In this document: positions 17,722 to 26,668 of the stretch, in pieces
Layout: every line of letters starts with the position of its first letter
How positions within the stretch are numbered: position 1 is the first letter of the stretch
DNA from: Hoyosella subflava DQS3-9A1
GTDB taxonomy: Bacteria; Actinomycetota; Actinomycetes; Mycobacteriales; Mycobacteriaceae
NCBI RefSeq assembly: GCF_000214175.1
Contig: NC_015564.1
Span: forward strand, 682,001-746,000
Length of the DNA stretch: 64,000 nucleotides
Reading direction: 5' to 3'
Made by a program: the position numbers and the translations under genes
The notes under the pieces: model-generated
What the model saw: only the letters and a program-made list of their open reading frames with translations
Databases searched by the model: none
Told to the model about the DNA's origin: nothing

Positions 17722-18432
17722 ATGACCGACATTCAGTTCGCCGCGCCGGCAGGCCCGATGCAAGGGCATCTTTTCCTTCCTTCGCAGGCGGACGGTGCCA
17801 CCCCGTATCCCGGCGTCGTTGTGGTACACGACGCAATTGGGATGACTGATGACACGCTAGAGAGTTGCCAGCGGATAGCGGACAAAGGATATGTAGTCCT
17901 CGCGCCTGACCTGTATTCACGGGGCGGGAAGGCCAGGTGTGTGCCTCTTGTGATGAAGGACCTTCTGCTGCACCGGGGCCGCACTGTCGACGATCTGCTC
18001 GCCGCGCGGGAGCACCTCGTGGAGCGCGCCGACTGTACGGGGGCTGTGGGTATCATCGGGTTCTGTATGGGTGGTGGGTTCGCGATCCTTATGGCACCCA
18101 AGGGCTTTGATGCAAGCGCACCCTTCTATGGCGTGTTGCCGCGGCACCTCACCGAAGCGCTCGAAGGTTCGTGTCCCATGGTTGCCAGCTTCGGCGGCCG
18201 TGATCCGCTCCTTATCGGTGGTGAAAAGAAGCTTGTGCGCGCGCTGGAAAAGAACGGTGTCGAGCATGACGTTAAGACGTACCCGAAAGTGGGGCATAGC
18301 TTCGCCAATAAGATTGATCTTGGTCCCGCAACGCCGCTGCTCAGGGTGACGGGGTTCGCCTACAACGACGCTGCGACCGAAGATGCGTGGCACCGCGTGT
18401 TCGCCTTCTTCGGCGAGCACCTGAAGGTGTGA
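17722..18432 (+). CDS. Dienelactone hydrolase family protein
   Basis: 236 residues of the alpha/beta-hydrolase fold. The nucleophile elbow is GFCMGGGFA, so the nucleophile is a cysteine as in dienelactone hydrolases. FGGRDPLL carries the likely acid and VGHSFANK the catalytic histidine. Early motif YPGVVVVHDAIGMTD is also family-typical. The family cleaves lactones or esters; a true dienelactone substrate is not indicated because no aromatic-degradation genes are nearby. ATG 17722 has AAGGAG 7-8 nt upstream. It converges on the secreted-protein gene with only 9 bp between stops. Confidence 0.88.
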   Translation: MTDIQFAAPAGPMQGHLFLPSQADGATPYPGVVVVHDAIGMTDDTLESCQRIADKGYVVLAPDLYSRGGKARCVPLVMKDLLLHRGRTVDDLLAAREHLVERADCTGAVGIIGFCMGGGFAILMAPKGFDASAPFYGVLPRHLTEALEGSCPMVASFGGRDPLLIGGEKKLVRALEKNGVEHDVKTYPKVGHSFANKIDLGPATPLLRVTGFAYNDAATEDAWHRVFAFFGEHLKV

Positions 18433-18441
18433 CGGTGTGCG

Positions 18442-18864
18442 TTAGTTCCCGGTCAGCTGATTGATGCCCTCAACGATTGCCACGGAGATGCCCCCAACCG
18501 GGACGGGCCCTTCGTTGCCGGTGTAGACCTGGTCTCCTGGGACGTCGCACCACCACGACAGCGTGTGGATGCCCGGTGTGATGAAGGGGATCTGTTGCGA
18601 AGCGGAACCGCCTGGTGGCACCGCCACGGCGGGCGGCAGCCCGAACCAGGAGAGCGGTGAGCCGAAGAAGTGCAAAATTGACCCGCATGTGGCTGTGGTC
18701 GCGCGGTCATTGTGGAAAGTCACTTCTGCCGTTGTCTCACCCGCGCTGCGGGCGTCCGCAGAAGGTGCTGCTGACGCGAGGGTGGGGGCAGCGAGCATCA
18801 TCGGTGCGATCGCCGCCGCCGCGATTGCTGCCCGGGCTGCGGCCCTGGGCATGATCGTTTTCAT
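18442..18864 (-). CDS. Secreted hypothetical protein
   Basis: 140 residues with a clear Sec signal peptide: a basic start (MKTIMPRAAARAA), a hydrophobic Ala/Met core and a probable cleavage after about residue 32 (LASAA). The mature part has two cysteines (Cys60, Cys106) that could form a disulfide, and PPGGSASQQIPFITPGIHTL suggests a small beta-sandwich. ATG at 18864 has GGGAGA 8 nt upstream. No recognised domain. The next gene upstream on the same strand encodes the decapeptide-repeat protein, separated by 82 bp. Confidence 0.72.
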   Translation of the reverse strand: MKTIMPRAAARAAIAAAAIAPMMLAAPTLASAAPSADARSAGETTAEVTFHNDRATTATCGSILHFFGSPLSWFGLPPAVAVPPGGSASQQIPFITPGIHTLSWWCDVPGDQVYTGNEGPVPVGGISVAIVEGINQLTGN

Positions 18865-18946
18865 TGTGGGTCTCCCTAGAACAGTCTTCCGACCTGGAGC
18901 GGATACTTCTTGATCTTAGATCTCCGCACATCCGTCGGACAGAGAC

Positions 18947-19720
18947 TTAGGAGAGTTCGGCGGCAGCCGCAGCATGATGGGGTTCGACTGTGATTGCGCG
19001 CGGTTTGCGGCGCCTGCGGGGGAGCATCGAGACGAGATCGCCGACCGGACCCACCGCGCCGTTCACCGCGCCGAGTGCGTCCTGCAAAGCGCCTACGCTG
19101 CTAGCGAGCAGATCGAGGCTGGGTGCCAAACGGTCCAGACTGTCAGAGAGTGAGATCAACTGATCAAGCGTGCCGCCGCGCTTGATCATTCGCTCCACCG
19201 AGCTGTTATCTGACAGTAGGCTTTCGAGCAGGCCATTTTTCCGGAGAAGATTGTCGAGGGGGCCGTCGGACGCGGTCAGGCGATCGAGTGCGCCGTCCTT
19301 TTCAAGCAGGCGGTCGAGTAACCCGTCCTTCTCGATAAGTCTCTCGACGAGCCCCTCTTTCTCCAGCAACCGCTCAATCGGCCCCTCCTTCTCAAGGAGG
19401 CGATCAACAAGCCCGTCTCGTTCCAGAAGGCGCTCAAGAAGCCCGCCTCTCTCAGTGAGCCGGTCGAGCACGCCATCCCGTGCCATCAGTCGGTCAATGG
19501 GGCCTTCGGGGTCGAGAGCGCGGCCCAGCGCCCGGTCCGCTCCGGCGCTGTCTGAGACCCGCTGCAAGAGATCGAGAGGTCCGCGGGGATCGAATAATCT
19601 CACGACGTTGCCTGCTTCGTTGAGCACCCCGGAAGCGGTATCCGCAGCCAGCTCAAGAGCAGCCCCGGTCGCGGCGGCGCCAGCGCGCGCGGGGAGGGCC
19701 ACAACAGCGAGCAGATTCAT
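18947..19720 (-). CDS. Decapeptide-repeat protein, unknown function
   Basis: 257 residues. Residues 1-72 are Ala-rich and helical. Residues 73-202 are 13 consecutive 10-residue units with consensus G-[LP]-[LIV]-[DE]-R-L-L-E-[KR]-[DE], for example GLLERLLERD, GLVDRLLEKE, GPIERLLEKE. The period is exact, without insertions. The C-terminal part (VSMLPRRRRKPRAITVE) is strongly basic. The repeats are amphipathic and charged, so a stacked short-helix solenoid or a membrane-surface helix is plausible. There is no signal peptide, although the first 26 residues are mildly hydrophobic. ATG at 19720 with weak Shine-Dalgarno. I do not recognise an established function. Confidence 0.8.
   Translation of the reverse strand: MNLLAVVALPARAGAAATGAALELAADTASGVLNEAGNVVRLFDPRGPLDLLQRVSDSAGADRALGRALDPEGPIDRLMARDGVLDRLTERGGLLERLLERDGLVDRLLEKEGPIERLLEKEGLVERLIEKDGLLDRLLEKDGALDRLTASDGPLDNLLRKNGLLESLLSDNSSVERMIKRGGTLDQLISLSDSLDRLAPSLDLLASSVGALQDALGAVNGAVGPVGDLVSMLPRRRRKPRAITVEPHHAAAAAELS
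19115..19504 (-). repeat. 30-bp coding tandem repeat, about 13 units
   Basis: The DNA for residues 73-202 of the decapeptide-repeat protein, in 30-bp steps. The third codon positions of adjacent units differ more than the encoded residues do, so the repeat is conserved mainly at protein level and is old. Best-conserved units lie around 19300-19440; units near 19145-19200 are the most degenerate. Confidence 0.88.
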
Positions 19721-19968
19721 AGGGAAAGCCTATTTGCCCGGTACGACAACTTCTGTAGTAGAGGTCTCGGTGTGGGCAAAGTCATGGGCGTGCTCCGTGC
19801 AAGTGATATGCCGAAAGGTCGGTGATATGCCCAAGAGTCGGCGCATCATGCCGGAATCAAGGGAAGGAGCTTGTTTTAGCGACGTCTGGGCATACCTCAG
19901 ACGCCGCAAGCACGCTTGCGCCATTCCGGCCCAGATCGCTAAGTGCCGGGGCGTCGCCAGCCGCGTTT

Positions 19969-20391
19969 CTAGTCTGGCACCCGTTCGCCAAAGCCGAGTT
20001 CGCGAAGCGTGGCCCGTAGTCTGTCCGCGGCGGCGTCAAGTTCGTCAGCATCCCCTGGTTTCGCCATCGACAGATCGAAACCCTCGATCGACCATGCCGG
20101 AAACACGTGCAGGTGCAGATGGGGTACCTCGATGCCCGCAATCAGCAGACCAGCACGCGGTGCGTCCCAGCCCTGTCGAACCGCCTGGCCGATCTTTTGG
20201 GCGACGTCGGTGCACTTGGTGAAAAGGGCCGGGTCGACCTCCTGCCACTGGTCCACCTCCTTGCGGGGCACCACGAGTGTGTGCCCGGGCGCAACCGGAG
20301 CAATCGTGAGGAAAGCGACGACGTCCTCGTCCTCCCAGACGAAACGACCGGGGATCTCCCCGGCGATGATCTTGCTGAAGATGGAAGCCAT
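19969..20391 (-). CDS. HIT family protein
   Basis: 140 residues starting MASIFSKIIAGEIPGRFVWE, with FLTIAPVAPGHTLVVPR and the catalytic histidine triad HLHLHVFP. HIT hydrolases cleave nucleotide phosphoramidates or dinucleoside polyphosphates. The ATG at 20391 matches the usual family start; longer in-frame starts up to 20460 add residues that are not family-like. It is divergent from purD across 125 bp. A 248-bp non-coding gap separates it from the decapeptide-repeat gene. Confidence 0.9.
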   Translation of the reverse strand: MASIFSKIIAGEIPGRFVWEDEDVVAFLTIAPVAPGHTLVVPRKEVDQWQEVDPALFTKCTDVAQKIGQAVRQGWDAPRAGLLIAGIEVPHLHLHVFPAWSIEGFDLSMAKPGDADELDAAADRLRATLRELGFGERVPD

Positions 20392-20502
20392 GGCACCGAG
20401 CATCCTTGAAAATGGAGTGATCCGCCAGCGTATACACACCAATTTCGCCACTGGATTCACCCAATGAGGAACCCGGGAGTCTCTTCTGCCGGAAGGACGC
20501 CG

Positions 20503-20508
20503 TAGGCT
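20503..20508 (+). promoter_or_regulatory. -10 box for leaderless purD
   Basis: TAGGCT ends 8 nt before the GTG of purD, and there is no Shine-Dalgarno between them. The spacing fits transcription starting at the start codon. Confidence 0.5.
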
Positions 20509-20516
20509 GTCGTACC

Positions 20517-21776
20517 GTGCGAGTTCTCGTTATCGGATCTGGTGCCCGTGAACATGCCCTGTTGCTTGCTTTGAGCCGCGACCCGGCAGTGACCGCGCTG
20601 ATGTGCGCGCCCGGTAACGCGGGTACCGCTGCCGTAGCCGAGCAGCATGACGTCGACGCCGCCTCGACTGAAGCGGTTGTCGCCCTGGTCCGGGAACTCG
20701 AACCCGACCTGGTCGTGATTGGTCCCGAGGTTCCCCTCGTGCTCGGGGTCGCCGATGCTGTCCGGAAAGTCGGCGTGCCGTGTTTCGGGCCGTCTGCCGC
20801 TGCCGCGCAGATCGAGGGTTCTAAAGCATTCGCGAAAGACGTCATGGCTGCGGCGGGTGTGCGCACCGCGCATGCCGAGATCGTGGACACTCCGGCGAAT
20901 CTCGATGCGGCACTGGATCGGTTCGGCCCGACGTGGGTCGTCAAGGACGATCGCCTTGCTGGCGGCAAGGGTGTCGTCGTCAGCGCGGACCGGCTAGTGG
21001 CACGGGATCACGCAGCTGAGCTGCTGGAGAAAGGTCATCCAGTACTACTGGAATCCTTCCTTGACGGCCCAGAGGTGTCGCTCTTCTGCTTGGTGGACGG
21101 CGAGGATGTCGTTCCCTTGCTGCCTGCGCAGGATCACAAACGCGTCGGTGACGACGACACAGGGCCCAACACAGGCGGAATGGGCGCGTACACGCCGCTG
21201 CCGTGGCTGCCCGACGGAATGGTAAGCCAGATCGTCGACGAGGTCGTCAAGCCGGTCGCGCGGGAAATGGTCGAGCGAGGCTGTCCGTTCAGCGGGTTGC
21301 TCTATGCCGGTCTCGCGATCGGCAAGGAAGGGCCCGCGGTGGTCGAGTTCAATTGTCGCTTCGGGGACCCGGAAACTCAGTGTGTCCTCGAAATGCTCGA
21401 GACTCCGCTCGCGGGCCATCTGCTCGCCACCGCCACCGGGACGCTCGCCGAGGCGGGTCCGCTGACGTGGAAGGACGGCAGTGCCGTCACGGTTGTGATC
21501 GCTGCCGAGAACTACCCTGGACCACCCCGGACGGGTGATGTCATCGCTGGGTCTGACGCTCCGGGCGTTCTGCACGCCGGAACGGCCCGGCGCGACGATG
21601 GGGAGCTCGTGTCGGCCGGGGGGCGGGTGCTCAGTGTCGTCGGTTACGGAGCTGATCTTGCGACTGCCCGCGAAGACGCCTACTCGAAGGTGAACCAGAT
21701 TCATCTACCGGGGAGCCACCACCGCACCGACATCGGCCTGGGTGCGGCCGAGGGCCGTATCTCGATCCCGTCCTGA
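20517..21776 (+). CDS. purD: Phosphoribosylamine-glycine ligase
   Basis: 419 residues, normal for GAR synthetase, step 2 of purine synthesis: phosphoribosylamine + glycine + ATP. It starts [20 protein letters not shown] (GTG codon). ATP-grasp motifs are visible: [29 protein letters not shown] and [17 protein letters not shown]. It is the first of eight purine genes in the window. The 3' end reads slightly into the region before the aminotransferase GTG, with a 28-bp gap. Confidence 0.96.
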   Translation: MRVLVIGSGAREHALLLALSRDPAVTALMCAPGNAGTAAVAEQHDVDAASTEAVVALVRELEPDLVVIGPEVPLVLGVADAVRKVGVPCFGPSAAAAQIEGSKAFAKDVMAAAGVRTAHAEIVDTPANLDAALDRFGPTWVVKDDRLAGGKGVVVSADRLVARDHAAELLEKGHPVLLESFLDGPEVSLFCLVDGEDVVPLLPAQDHKRVGDDDTGPNTGGMGAYTPLPWLPDGMVSQIVDEVVKPVAREMVERGCPFSGLLYAGLAIGKEGPAVVEFNCRFGDPETQCVLEMLETPLAGHLLATATGTLAEAGPLTWKDGSAVTVVIAAENYPGPPRTGDVIAGSDAPGVLHAGTARRDDGELVSAGGRVLSVVGYGADLATAREDAYSKVNQIHLPGSHHRTDIGLGAAEGRISIPS

Positions 21777-21804
21777 CGCCCCCGAAACGCGTTACGGTCG
21801 AAGG

Positions 21805-22962
21805 GTGCGTATCTCAGACCGCTCCGCGATCGCGCCCTTCTACGTCATGGACGTGTGGAAGGCCGCGGCTGATCGACAGCGCATCCACGGTGATGTCCTG
21901 GCTCTTGCTGCGGGACAGCCGTCGACTCCGGCGCCACAACCTGTCGTTGCGGCTGCGCAGAAAGCGATAGTTGAGCAGGTACTCGGCTACACCGAGTCGA
22001 CGGGGATTCTTCCACTGAAGGAAACGATCGCTGACTATTACGGACGCCGTGAAGGCGTCGACGTCGACCCGTCCGAAGTCGTCATCACGACCGGGTCGTC
22101 CGGAGCCTTCACGATCTTGTTCCTTGCTGCATTCGATGTAGGGGACACGGTCGTCATGGCGCGGCCGGGTTACCCGGCGTACCGGAATGTTCTTCAAGCG
22201 CTTGGCTGCCGAGTTCACGAGCTTGCTTGCGGTCCCGACGAGCGTTTCCAGCCAACCCTCGCGATGCTCGAGGAACTGCCTGTACCTCCAGCAGGACTAA
22301 TTATCGCCAGCCCAGCGAACCCAACTGGGACGATTATTGATCCAGCGGAATTCGCGGCGATCGCCCGGTGGTGCGCCGAGCACGGAGTTCTGCTGATTTC
22401 GGACGAGATTTACCACGGCATCAGTTTCGGTGACCTCTCGCAATTGTGCGCCTGGCAAGCGTCGCGGGAAGCCGCCGTTGTCGGCTCGGTCTCCAAATAC
22501 TTTTCGATGACGGGCTGGCGACTGGGGTGGATGCTCGTCCCCTCGCGCTATCGCGATGCGGTAAATCGGCTCGCGTCCAACCTGACGGTGTGTCCGCCCG
22601 CAGTTTCGCAGTACGCGGCGATGGCTGCTTTTTGCGACGAGTCGCTCACCGAACTGGACGGGCACGTGCAGCGATACCGGCGCAACCGTGACATTCTGCT
22701 CGAGGGGCTCGGAGAGCAGGCAATTTCGAAGTTCGCGCCTGCTGATGGAGCCTTCTATCTCTACGCGGACGTTTCGCATTTGACCTCAGACTCGACCGCT
22801 TGGTGCGCGCGGGTGCTCGCGGAAACTGGCGTTGCAATGGCGCCAGGCATTGATTTCGATACCTCGAATGGGAACCGGACAATTCGACTTTGTTTTGCGG
22901 GGGCGACGGCAACAATGCATGAGGCGCTCGAAAGGTTGGCGCCAATGCTCCGGGACTTTTAG
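21805..22962 (+). CDS. Class I/II PLP-dependent aminotransferase
   Basis: 385 residues of the fold-type I family. The PLP lysine is in SVSKYFSMTGWRLGWM. Others are ASPANPTGTIIDP (Asn and Pro near the cofactor) and LLISDEIYHGI, with the Asp that contacts the pyridine nitrogen. Its N-terminus, FYVMDVWKAA, followed by LAAGQPSTPAP, resembles the aspartate/aromatic-like branch. The amino donor is unknown. The GTG at 21805 is chosen: TACGGT lies 6 nt upstream (leaderless pattern), and the longer ATG start at 21742 would overlap purD. Confidence 0.88.
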   Translation: MRISDRSAIAPFYVMDVWKAAADRQRIHGDVLALAAGQPSTPAPQPVVAAAQKAIVEQVLGYTESTGILPLKETIADYYGRREGVDVDPSEVVITTGSSGAFTILFLAAFDVGDTVVMARPGYPAYRNVLQALGCRVHELACGPDERFQPTLAMLEELPVPPAGLIIASPANPTGTIIDPAEFAAIARWCAEHGVLLISDEIYHGISFGDLSQLCAWQASREAAVVGSVSKYFSMTGWRLGWMLVPSRYRDAVNRLASNLTVCPPAVSQYAAMAAFCDESLTELDGHVQRYRRNRDILLEGLGEQAISKFAPADGAFYLYADVSHLTSDSTAWCARVLAETGVAMAPGIDFDTSNGNRTIRLCFAGATATMHEALERLAPMLRDF

Positions 22963-23016
22963 CGAATTGATACTGAAGTACCAGAAAATCATCGGTGGGG
23001 CTGACAAGATTACGCA

Positions 23017-23604
23017 GTGACATCCACGCGTAAAGGAGAGCGCCGCCGGCAAGCGCTAATAGCAGCGGCAGCGGAACTCATGCGCGAGGGTGGGTTGGAG
23101 GCGGTGCGGCACCGGGGTGTTGCGCAGCGTGCCGGTCTGCCGCTGGCATCGACGACCTATTATTTCTCCTCCCTCGATGACCTGGTTGTGAGCGCGGCCG
23201 AGTTTGAGGCGGCTGACGCGATGAATCGCGTCGACGAGCTGGTCGCCGGTGTGCCGAAGCGGGCCCGATCGATACACACATTGGTAGATTTGCTCGTTGA
23301 CGTTTTGGTTGGCCGCGGAGTTGGCTCAGACGCGCTGGCATCGCGGTACGAGCAGAACCTTGCGATTGCGCGGCATCCTGAGCTTCGCGAGATTCAGGTC
23401 CGGATGCGCGCCCACACGATCGCGGCGATCAGCGAGATTCTCGCCAGAAGCGGACGGCCTGTGCGCGAATCTCGCGCGCGAGCCCTGGAAGCGATGGTGG
23501 CGGGTGCCGTCCTGAGCGCGGTTCTCGATGAGCCGCCCGACCTCGCTGGCACGGTACGGTCGCTGCTGTGCGACGTGATCGATCAGCTGGCGCCGCCGGG
23601 CTGA
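23017..23604 (+). CDS. TetR-family transcriptional regulator
   Basis: 195 residues. The N-terminal TetR helix-turn-helix is seen in RRRQALIAAAAELMREGGLE, then GVAQRAGLPLASTTYYFSS. The C-terminal part is all helical and variable, as expected for the ligand domain. GTG start at 23017. The position between purD and purB resembles M. tuberculosis Rv0775, so I infer orthology by synteny. The target is unknown; the small alarmone synthetase gene is the nearest convergent neighbour. Confidence 0.87.
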   Translation: MTSTRKGERRRQALIAAAAELMREGGLEAVRHRGVAQRAGLPLASTTYYFSSLDDLVVSAAEFEAADAMNRVDELVAGVPKRARSIHTLVDLLVDVLVGRGVGSDALASRYEQNLAIARHPELREIQVRMRAHTIAAISEILARSGRPVRESRARALEAMVAGAVLSAVLDEPPDLAGTVRSLLCDVIDQLAPPG

Positions 23605-23648
23605 CGTTGTCGGCTGGATGTCTTGTTTGTCTTGGATTTGGAGCCTGG

Positions 23649-24443
23649 CTAGCTGGTTCGAAAATGGCGCAGCATCTCGAGAAGATCTCTGGGCAGTGGG
23701 AAGCCGGGCACTTCCTCCGCGGTTGTGGGCGCAGATTTTATCCGGTCTATCTCGTCATGCAGCCGCTCCATCTTGATGTCGAGCCGACTCGCGGCTTCGG
23801 CCGCCTCGGTCAACTCTCGTAGCAATGCTTCTGGTATCTCGCGTTCATACTTGTAGTAGATCTTGTGTTCGAGCGCCGCCCAGAAGTCCATTGCGATGGT
23901 GCGTATTTGCAGCTCGACGCAGGCAGGCTGGACGCGGTCGCTGAGGAACACCGGAATTTCCACCAGCAAGTGCAGGCTTTTGTAGCCGTTCGGTTTGGGA
24001 TTGGCGATGTAGTCCTTGGTCTCCAGGACGGTGACGTCGGCCTGCCCACCCAGCATTTCGGCGATGCGGTAGGTATCCGATATGAAGCTGCAGCTGATGC
24101 GGACCCCAGCGATGTCCAGGATGTTCTCGCGGATCGCGTCGATCTTCAGCGGGATGCCGCGGCGTGCCGCCTTCTGAAGGATGCTGGCGGGCGTTTTGAG
24201 CCGGGACGACACGTGTTCGATCGGACTGTACTGATGGATGTGCGTGAACTCATCCTTGAGTATGTTGATCTTGGTTACGATTTCCGCGAGACCGAACTGG
24301 TACGTCATCATGAATCGGGTGAATTGCGACCGGATCTCCGCGAGTTCGGCAAGCGCTTCGCTGTTCCGGCCATTCTCGGGACTCGCGTCGGCTGTGGTCG
24401 CTTGGTTCGGGGCCCCGTCGCTCATGCCTCCCGAGTCTGCCAT
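23649..24443 (-). CDS. Small alarmone synthetase (RelA/SpoT-domain, RelQ-like)
   Basis: 264 residues. A single (p)ppGpp synthetase domain spans about 60-215: IRENILDIAGVRISCSFISD, KDYIANPKPNGYKSLHL and ELQIRTIAMDFWAALEHK are the hallmark motifs. No HD hydrolase or TGS/ACT domains are present, so it is a stand-alone synthetase transferring pyrophosphate from ATP to GDP or GTP. An N-terminal extension of about 30 residues is polar and low-complexity. It is divergent from purB with only 27 bp between the start codons, a layout suited to shared control of alarmone and AMP synthesis. Confidence 0.92.
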   Translation of the reverse strand: MADSGGMSDGAPNQATTADASPENGRNSEALAELAEIRSQFTRFMMTYQFGLAEIVTKINILKDEFTHIHQYSPIEHVSSRLKTPASILQKAARRGIPLKIDAIRENILDIAGVRISCSFISDTYRIAEMLGGQADVTVLETKDYIANPKPNGYKSLHLLVEIPVFLSDRVQPACVELQIRTIAMDFWAALEHKIYYKYEREIPEALLRELTEAAEAASRLDIKMERLHDEIDRIKSAPTTAEEVPGFPLPRDLLEMLRHFRTS

Positions 24444-24456
24444 CTTTCGCCCGAAC

Positions 24457-24462
24457 TAGACT
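24457..24462 (+). promoter_or_regulatory. -10 box for leaderless purB
   Basis: TAGACT is followed by 8 nt and then the purB GTG at 24471. No Shine-Dalgarno is present. The box lies in the 27-bp gap between purB and the divergent alarmone synthetase. Confidence 0.5.
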
Positions 24463-24470
24463 GCACAAGC

Positions 24471-25919
24471 GTGACCGCTGACAACACCGCTCAGGCTGCC
24501 CCGCGCGTGCCGAACGTTCTTGCAACCCGATATTCCAGCCGCGAAATGGCGCACCTCTGGTCCCCACAAAACAAGATCGTTCTTGAGCGGGAGTTGTGGC
24601 TGGCGGTCCTGCGTGCCCAGCGTGACCTCGGCATTGAAGTTCCCGAAGGGGTCATCGAAGACTATGAGCGAGTCATCAGCACCGTTGATCTGAACTCGAT
24701 CGCCGCGCGTGAGCGCGTCACTCGCCACGATGTGAAAGCTCGCATCGAGGAGTTCAGCGCCCTCGCTGGGCATGAACACATTCACAAGGGCATGACCAGC
24801 CGTGACCTGACCGAGAATGTGGAACAACTCCAGATTCGGCGCGCGCTCGAACTCGTCCACGAACGTGGAGTGGCCGTGGCGGTGCGGCTCACGGAACGTG
24901 CAACCCAGTATTCGGGCCTGGTCATGGCCGGTCGCAGTCATAACGTCGCAGCTCAGGCGACCACGCTGGGAAAGCGGTTCGCGTCAGCAGCCGAAGAAGT
25001 GCTTGTTGCGCTCACCAGAATCCGGGAGTTGATCGACCGGTATCCGCTGCGCGGAATCAAAGGCCCCATGGGGACCGCGCAGGACATGCTGGATCTCCTC
25101 GGCGGCGACGAGGAGAAGCTCGCTCAGCTCGAGGTGCAAATCGCCGGGCACCTCGGCTTCGCCAACGTGTTCACCAGCGTTGGACAGGTGTATCCGCGCT
25201 CGCTGGATCACGACGTGGTGTCCGCACTCGTGCAGCTTGCTGCGGGGCCGTCGTCCTTCGCGCACACGATCCGCCTCATGGCGGGTCATGAGCTCGTCAC
25301 GGAGGGTTTTCAGCCGGGGCAGGTGGGGTCGTCTGCGATGCCGCACAAGATGAATACCCGGTCATGCGAGCGCGTCAACGGCCTGCAGGTAGTGCTGCGG
25401 GGCTATGCGTCGATGGCCGCGGAGCTTGCTGGCGCACAGTGGAACGAAGGTGACGTCTTCTGCTCCGTGGTGCGCCGGGTCGCGCTGCCCGACGCGTTCT
25501 TCGCGATCGATGGCCTGTTTGAGACATTCCTGACGGTGCTTGGCGAGTTCGGTGCATATCCGGCGGTCATTGAGCGGGAACTTGAGCGCTACCTGCCGTT
25601 CCTGGCAACGACCAAGGTGCTGATGGCGGCAGTCCGTGCGGGTGTGGGCCGCGAGACGGCGCATGAAGTGATCAAAGAGCATGCGGTGGCCGTAGCACTG
25701 GCAATGCGGGAGCAAGGCGCTGGACAGGACCTGCTTGACCGGCTCGCGGCTGACGAGCGACTGCCCCTGGATCGGGGTGCGCTCGACAATGCGCTTGCGG
25801 ACAAAGCAGCGTTCGCCGGAAGTGCGCAGGCGCAGGTCGCCCGCGTCGTCGAGGCCGTCGAGGCGCTCGCAAAGCAGCACCCGGAAGCAGCCGCGTACGC
25901 TCCGGCTCCCATCTTGTAA
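24471..25919 (+). CDS. purB: Adenylosuccinate lyase
   Basis: 482 residues of the fumarase/aspartase superfamily. The signature loop GSSAMPHKMNT is present, as are HIHKGMTSRDLTEN and MAGRSHNVAAQATTLG. It acts twice in purine synthesis: SAICAR to AICAR, and adenylosuccinate to AMP. The GTG at 24471 is preferred; the open frame extends far upstream but antisense to the alarmone synthetase. The last 25 bp before the final two codons recur at 26669-26693, where nine residues plus the stop are re-encoded. Confidence 0.96.
   Translation: MTADNTAQAAPRVPNVLATRYSSREMAHLWSPQNKIVLERELWLAVLRAQRDLGIEVPEGVIEDYERVISTVDLNSIAARERVTRHDVKARIEEFSALAGHEHIHKGMTSRDLTENVEQLQIRRALELVHERGVAVAVRLTERATQYSGLVMAGRSHNVAAQATTLGKRFASAAEEVLVALTRIRELIDRYPLRGIKGPMGTAQDMLDLLGGDEEKLAQLEVQIAGHLGFANVFTSVGQVYPRSLDHDVVSALVQLAAGPSSFAHTIRLMAGHELVTEGFQPGQVGSSAMPHKMNTRSCERVNGLQVVLRGYASMAAELAGAQWNEGDVFCSVVRRVALPDAFFAIDGLFETFLTVLGEFGAYPAVIERELERYLPFLATTKVLMAAVRAGVGRETAHEVIKEHAVAVALAMREQGAGQDLLDRLAADERLPLDRGALDNALADKAAFAGSAQAQVARVVEAVEALAKQHPEAAAYAPAPIL
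25888..25912 (+). repeat. 25-bp direct repeat, copy 1 (inside purB 3' end)
   Basis: Identical over 25 bp to 26669-26693. It codes for AAYAPAP and part of the next Ile codon at the purB C-terminus. The two copies flank a segment that contains only the secreted-protein gene and its promoter. Confidence 0.95.
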
Positions 25920-26055
25920 TGCCACGGCGGGAGTTCATTAGGGCCTGAACCCGAGGAGAAGTCGACGCCAACTCGCAGTCATTGCGGCAAACTGACGCGG
26001 AGGTTGCGGTTGCCAACTAGGGTTCGAGTACCTGTACATCCTTTGAGGAGGCACA

Positions 26056-26655
26056 ATGCCCACGCGCCGTTCGGTTGTGACAAGCGGTTCCTTCGTTGGA
26101 GTCGCAGTTTTTGTTCTGTGTGCTCCGCCAGCATTTGCTAGCAACGTCGGGCCCACCGGGCAGCTAGAGGTGTATGCAGTTTCAGACGCTCCCTGCGAGG
26201 TGACCTTCTCGACGGTGAACAGGACGAATGGGCGTTACGTCGTAGATTTTCGAGTAGATGATGAACCTGCCAATAGTCAGGGCTACTGGAACACGAGCGT
26301 GGCAACGGCCATTCCTGTGGGGCAAACGCAGTGGACACAGAATGGTGGAGTCCCATTTACCACTAACAATGAACCAGCTGAGTCGAGCCGAACAGAGAAC
26401 CTCGAAGACCGCGGGTTCGAAGCGAAGCCTCCCACTGAGACGTACAAGGTCGACTACCGCCTGTTCCTTGGGCCTGAAGCGGACCATCGCGTGGGCTGGA
26501 ATACCATCTACGTCCAGGGGTGCGATGTGCCTGACGAACCCGACGGTAACAATGGCTCAATAGCCGACTTTGGTTCTGACTTAGGTTTGGACTTCGGTTC
26601 GGGATCTCTCGGCTCAATCGACCTGCTGGGATTCCTCGTTTCGTCAGGAGGCTAG
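26056..26655 (+). CDS. Secreted hypothetical protein carried by the repeat-flanked segment
   Basis: 199 residues with a signal peptide (basic MPTRRS, hydrophobic core, likely cleavage near residue 28 after PAFA). The mature region has two cysteines (Cys47, Cys156), a central beta-rich part and a C-terminal Gly/Ser/Asp-rich tail from about 162. ATG 26056 has AGGAGG 7 nt upstream. Hand counting gives 94 G/C of 180 bases at 26221-26400 (about 52%), against 37 of 60 at 25081-25140 in purB, so composition differs from its neighbours. It lies between two copies of the purB 3' end. No family recognised. Confidence 0.75.
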   Translation: MPTRRSVVTSGSFVGVAVFVLCAPPAFASNVGPTGQLEVYAVSDAPCEVTFSTVNRTNGRYVVDFRVDDEPANSQGYWNTSVATAIPVGQTQWTQNGGVPFTTNNEPAESSRTENLEDRGFEAKPPTETYKVDYRLFLGPEADHRVGWNTIYVQGCDVPDEPDGNNGSIADFGSDLGLDFGSGSLGSIDLLGFLVSSGG

Positions 26656-26668
26656 GGAGTTCAGTATT

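Noticed and set aside
19115-19504. 30-bp periodic sequence that could be read as a CRISPR-like array
   Set aside because: The units are contiguous with no unique spacers, keep reading frame, and vary at third codon positions; this is a coding tandem repeat.
19730-19924. 64-codon open frame between the decapeptide-repeat gene and HIT gene
   Set aside because: No Shine-Dalgarno, composition unlike neighbours, no recognisable motif; treated as intergenic.
23865-24470. Long in-frame upstream extension of purB
   Set aside because: It is antisense to the RelQ-like gene, whose motifs are unmistakable, and PurB homology begins near the GTG at 24471.
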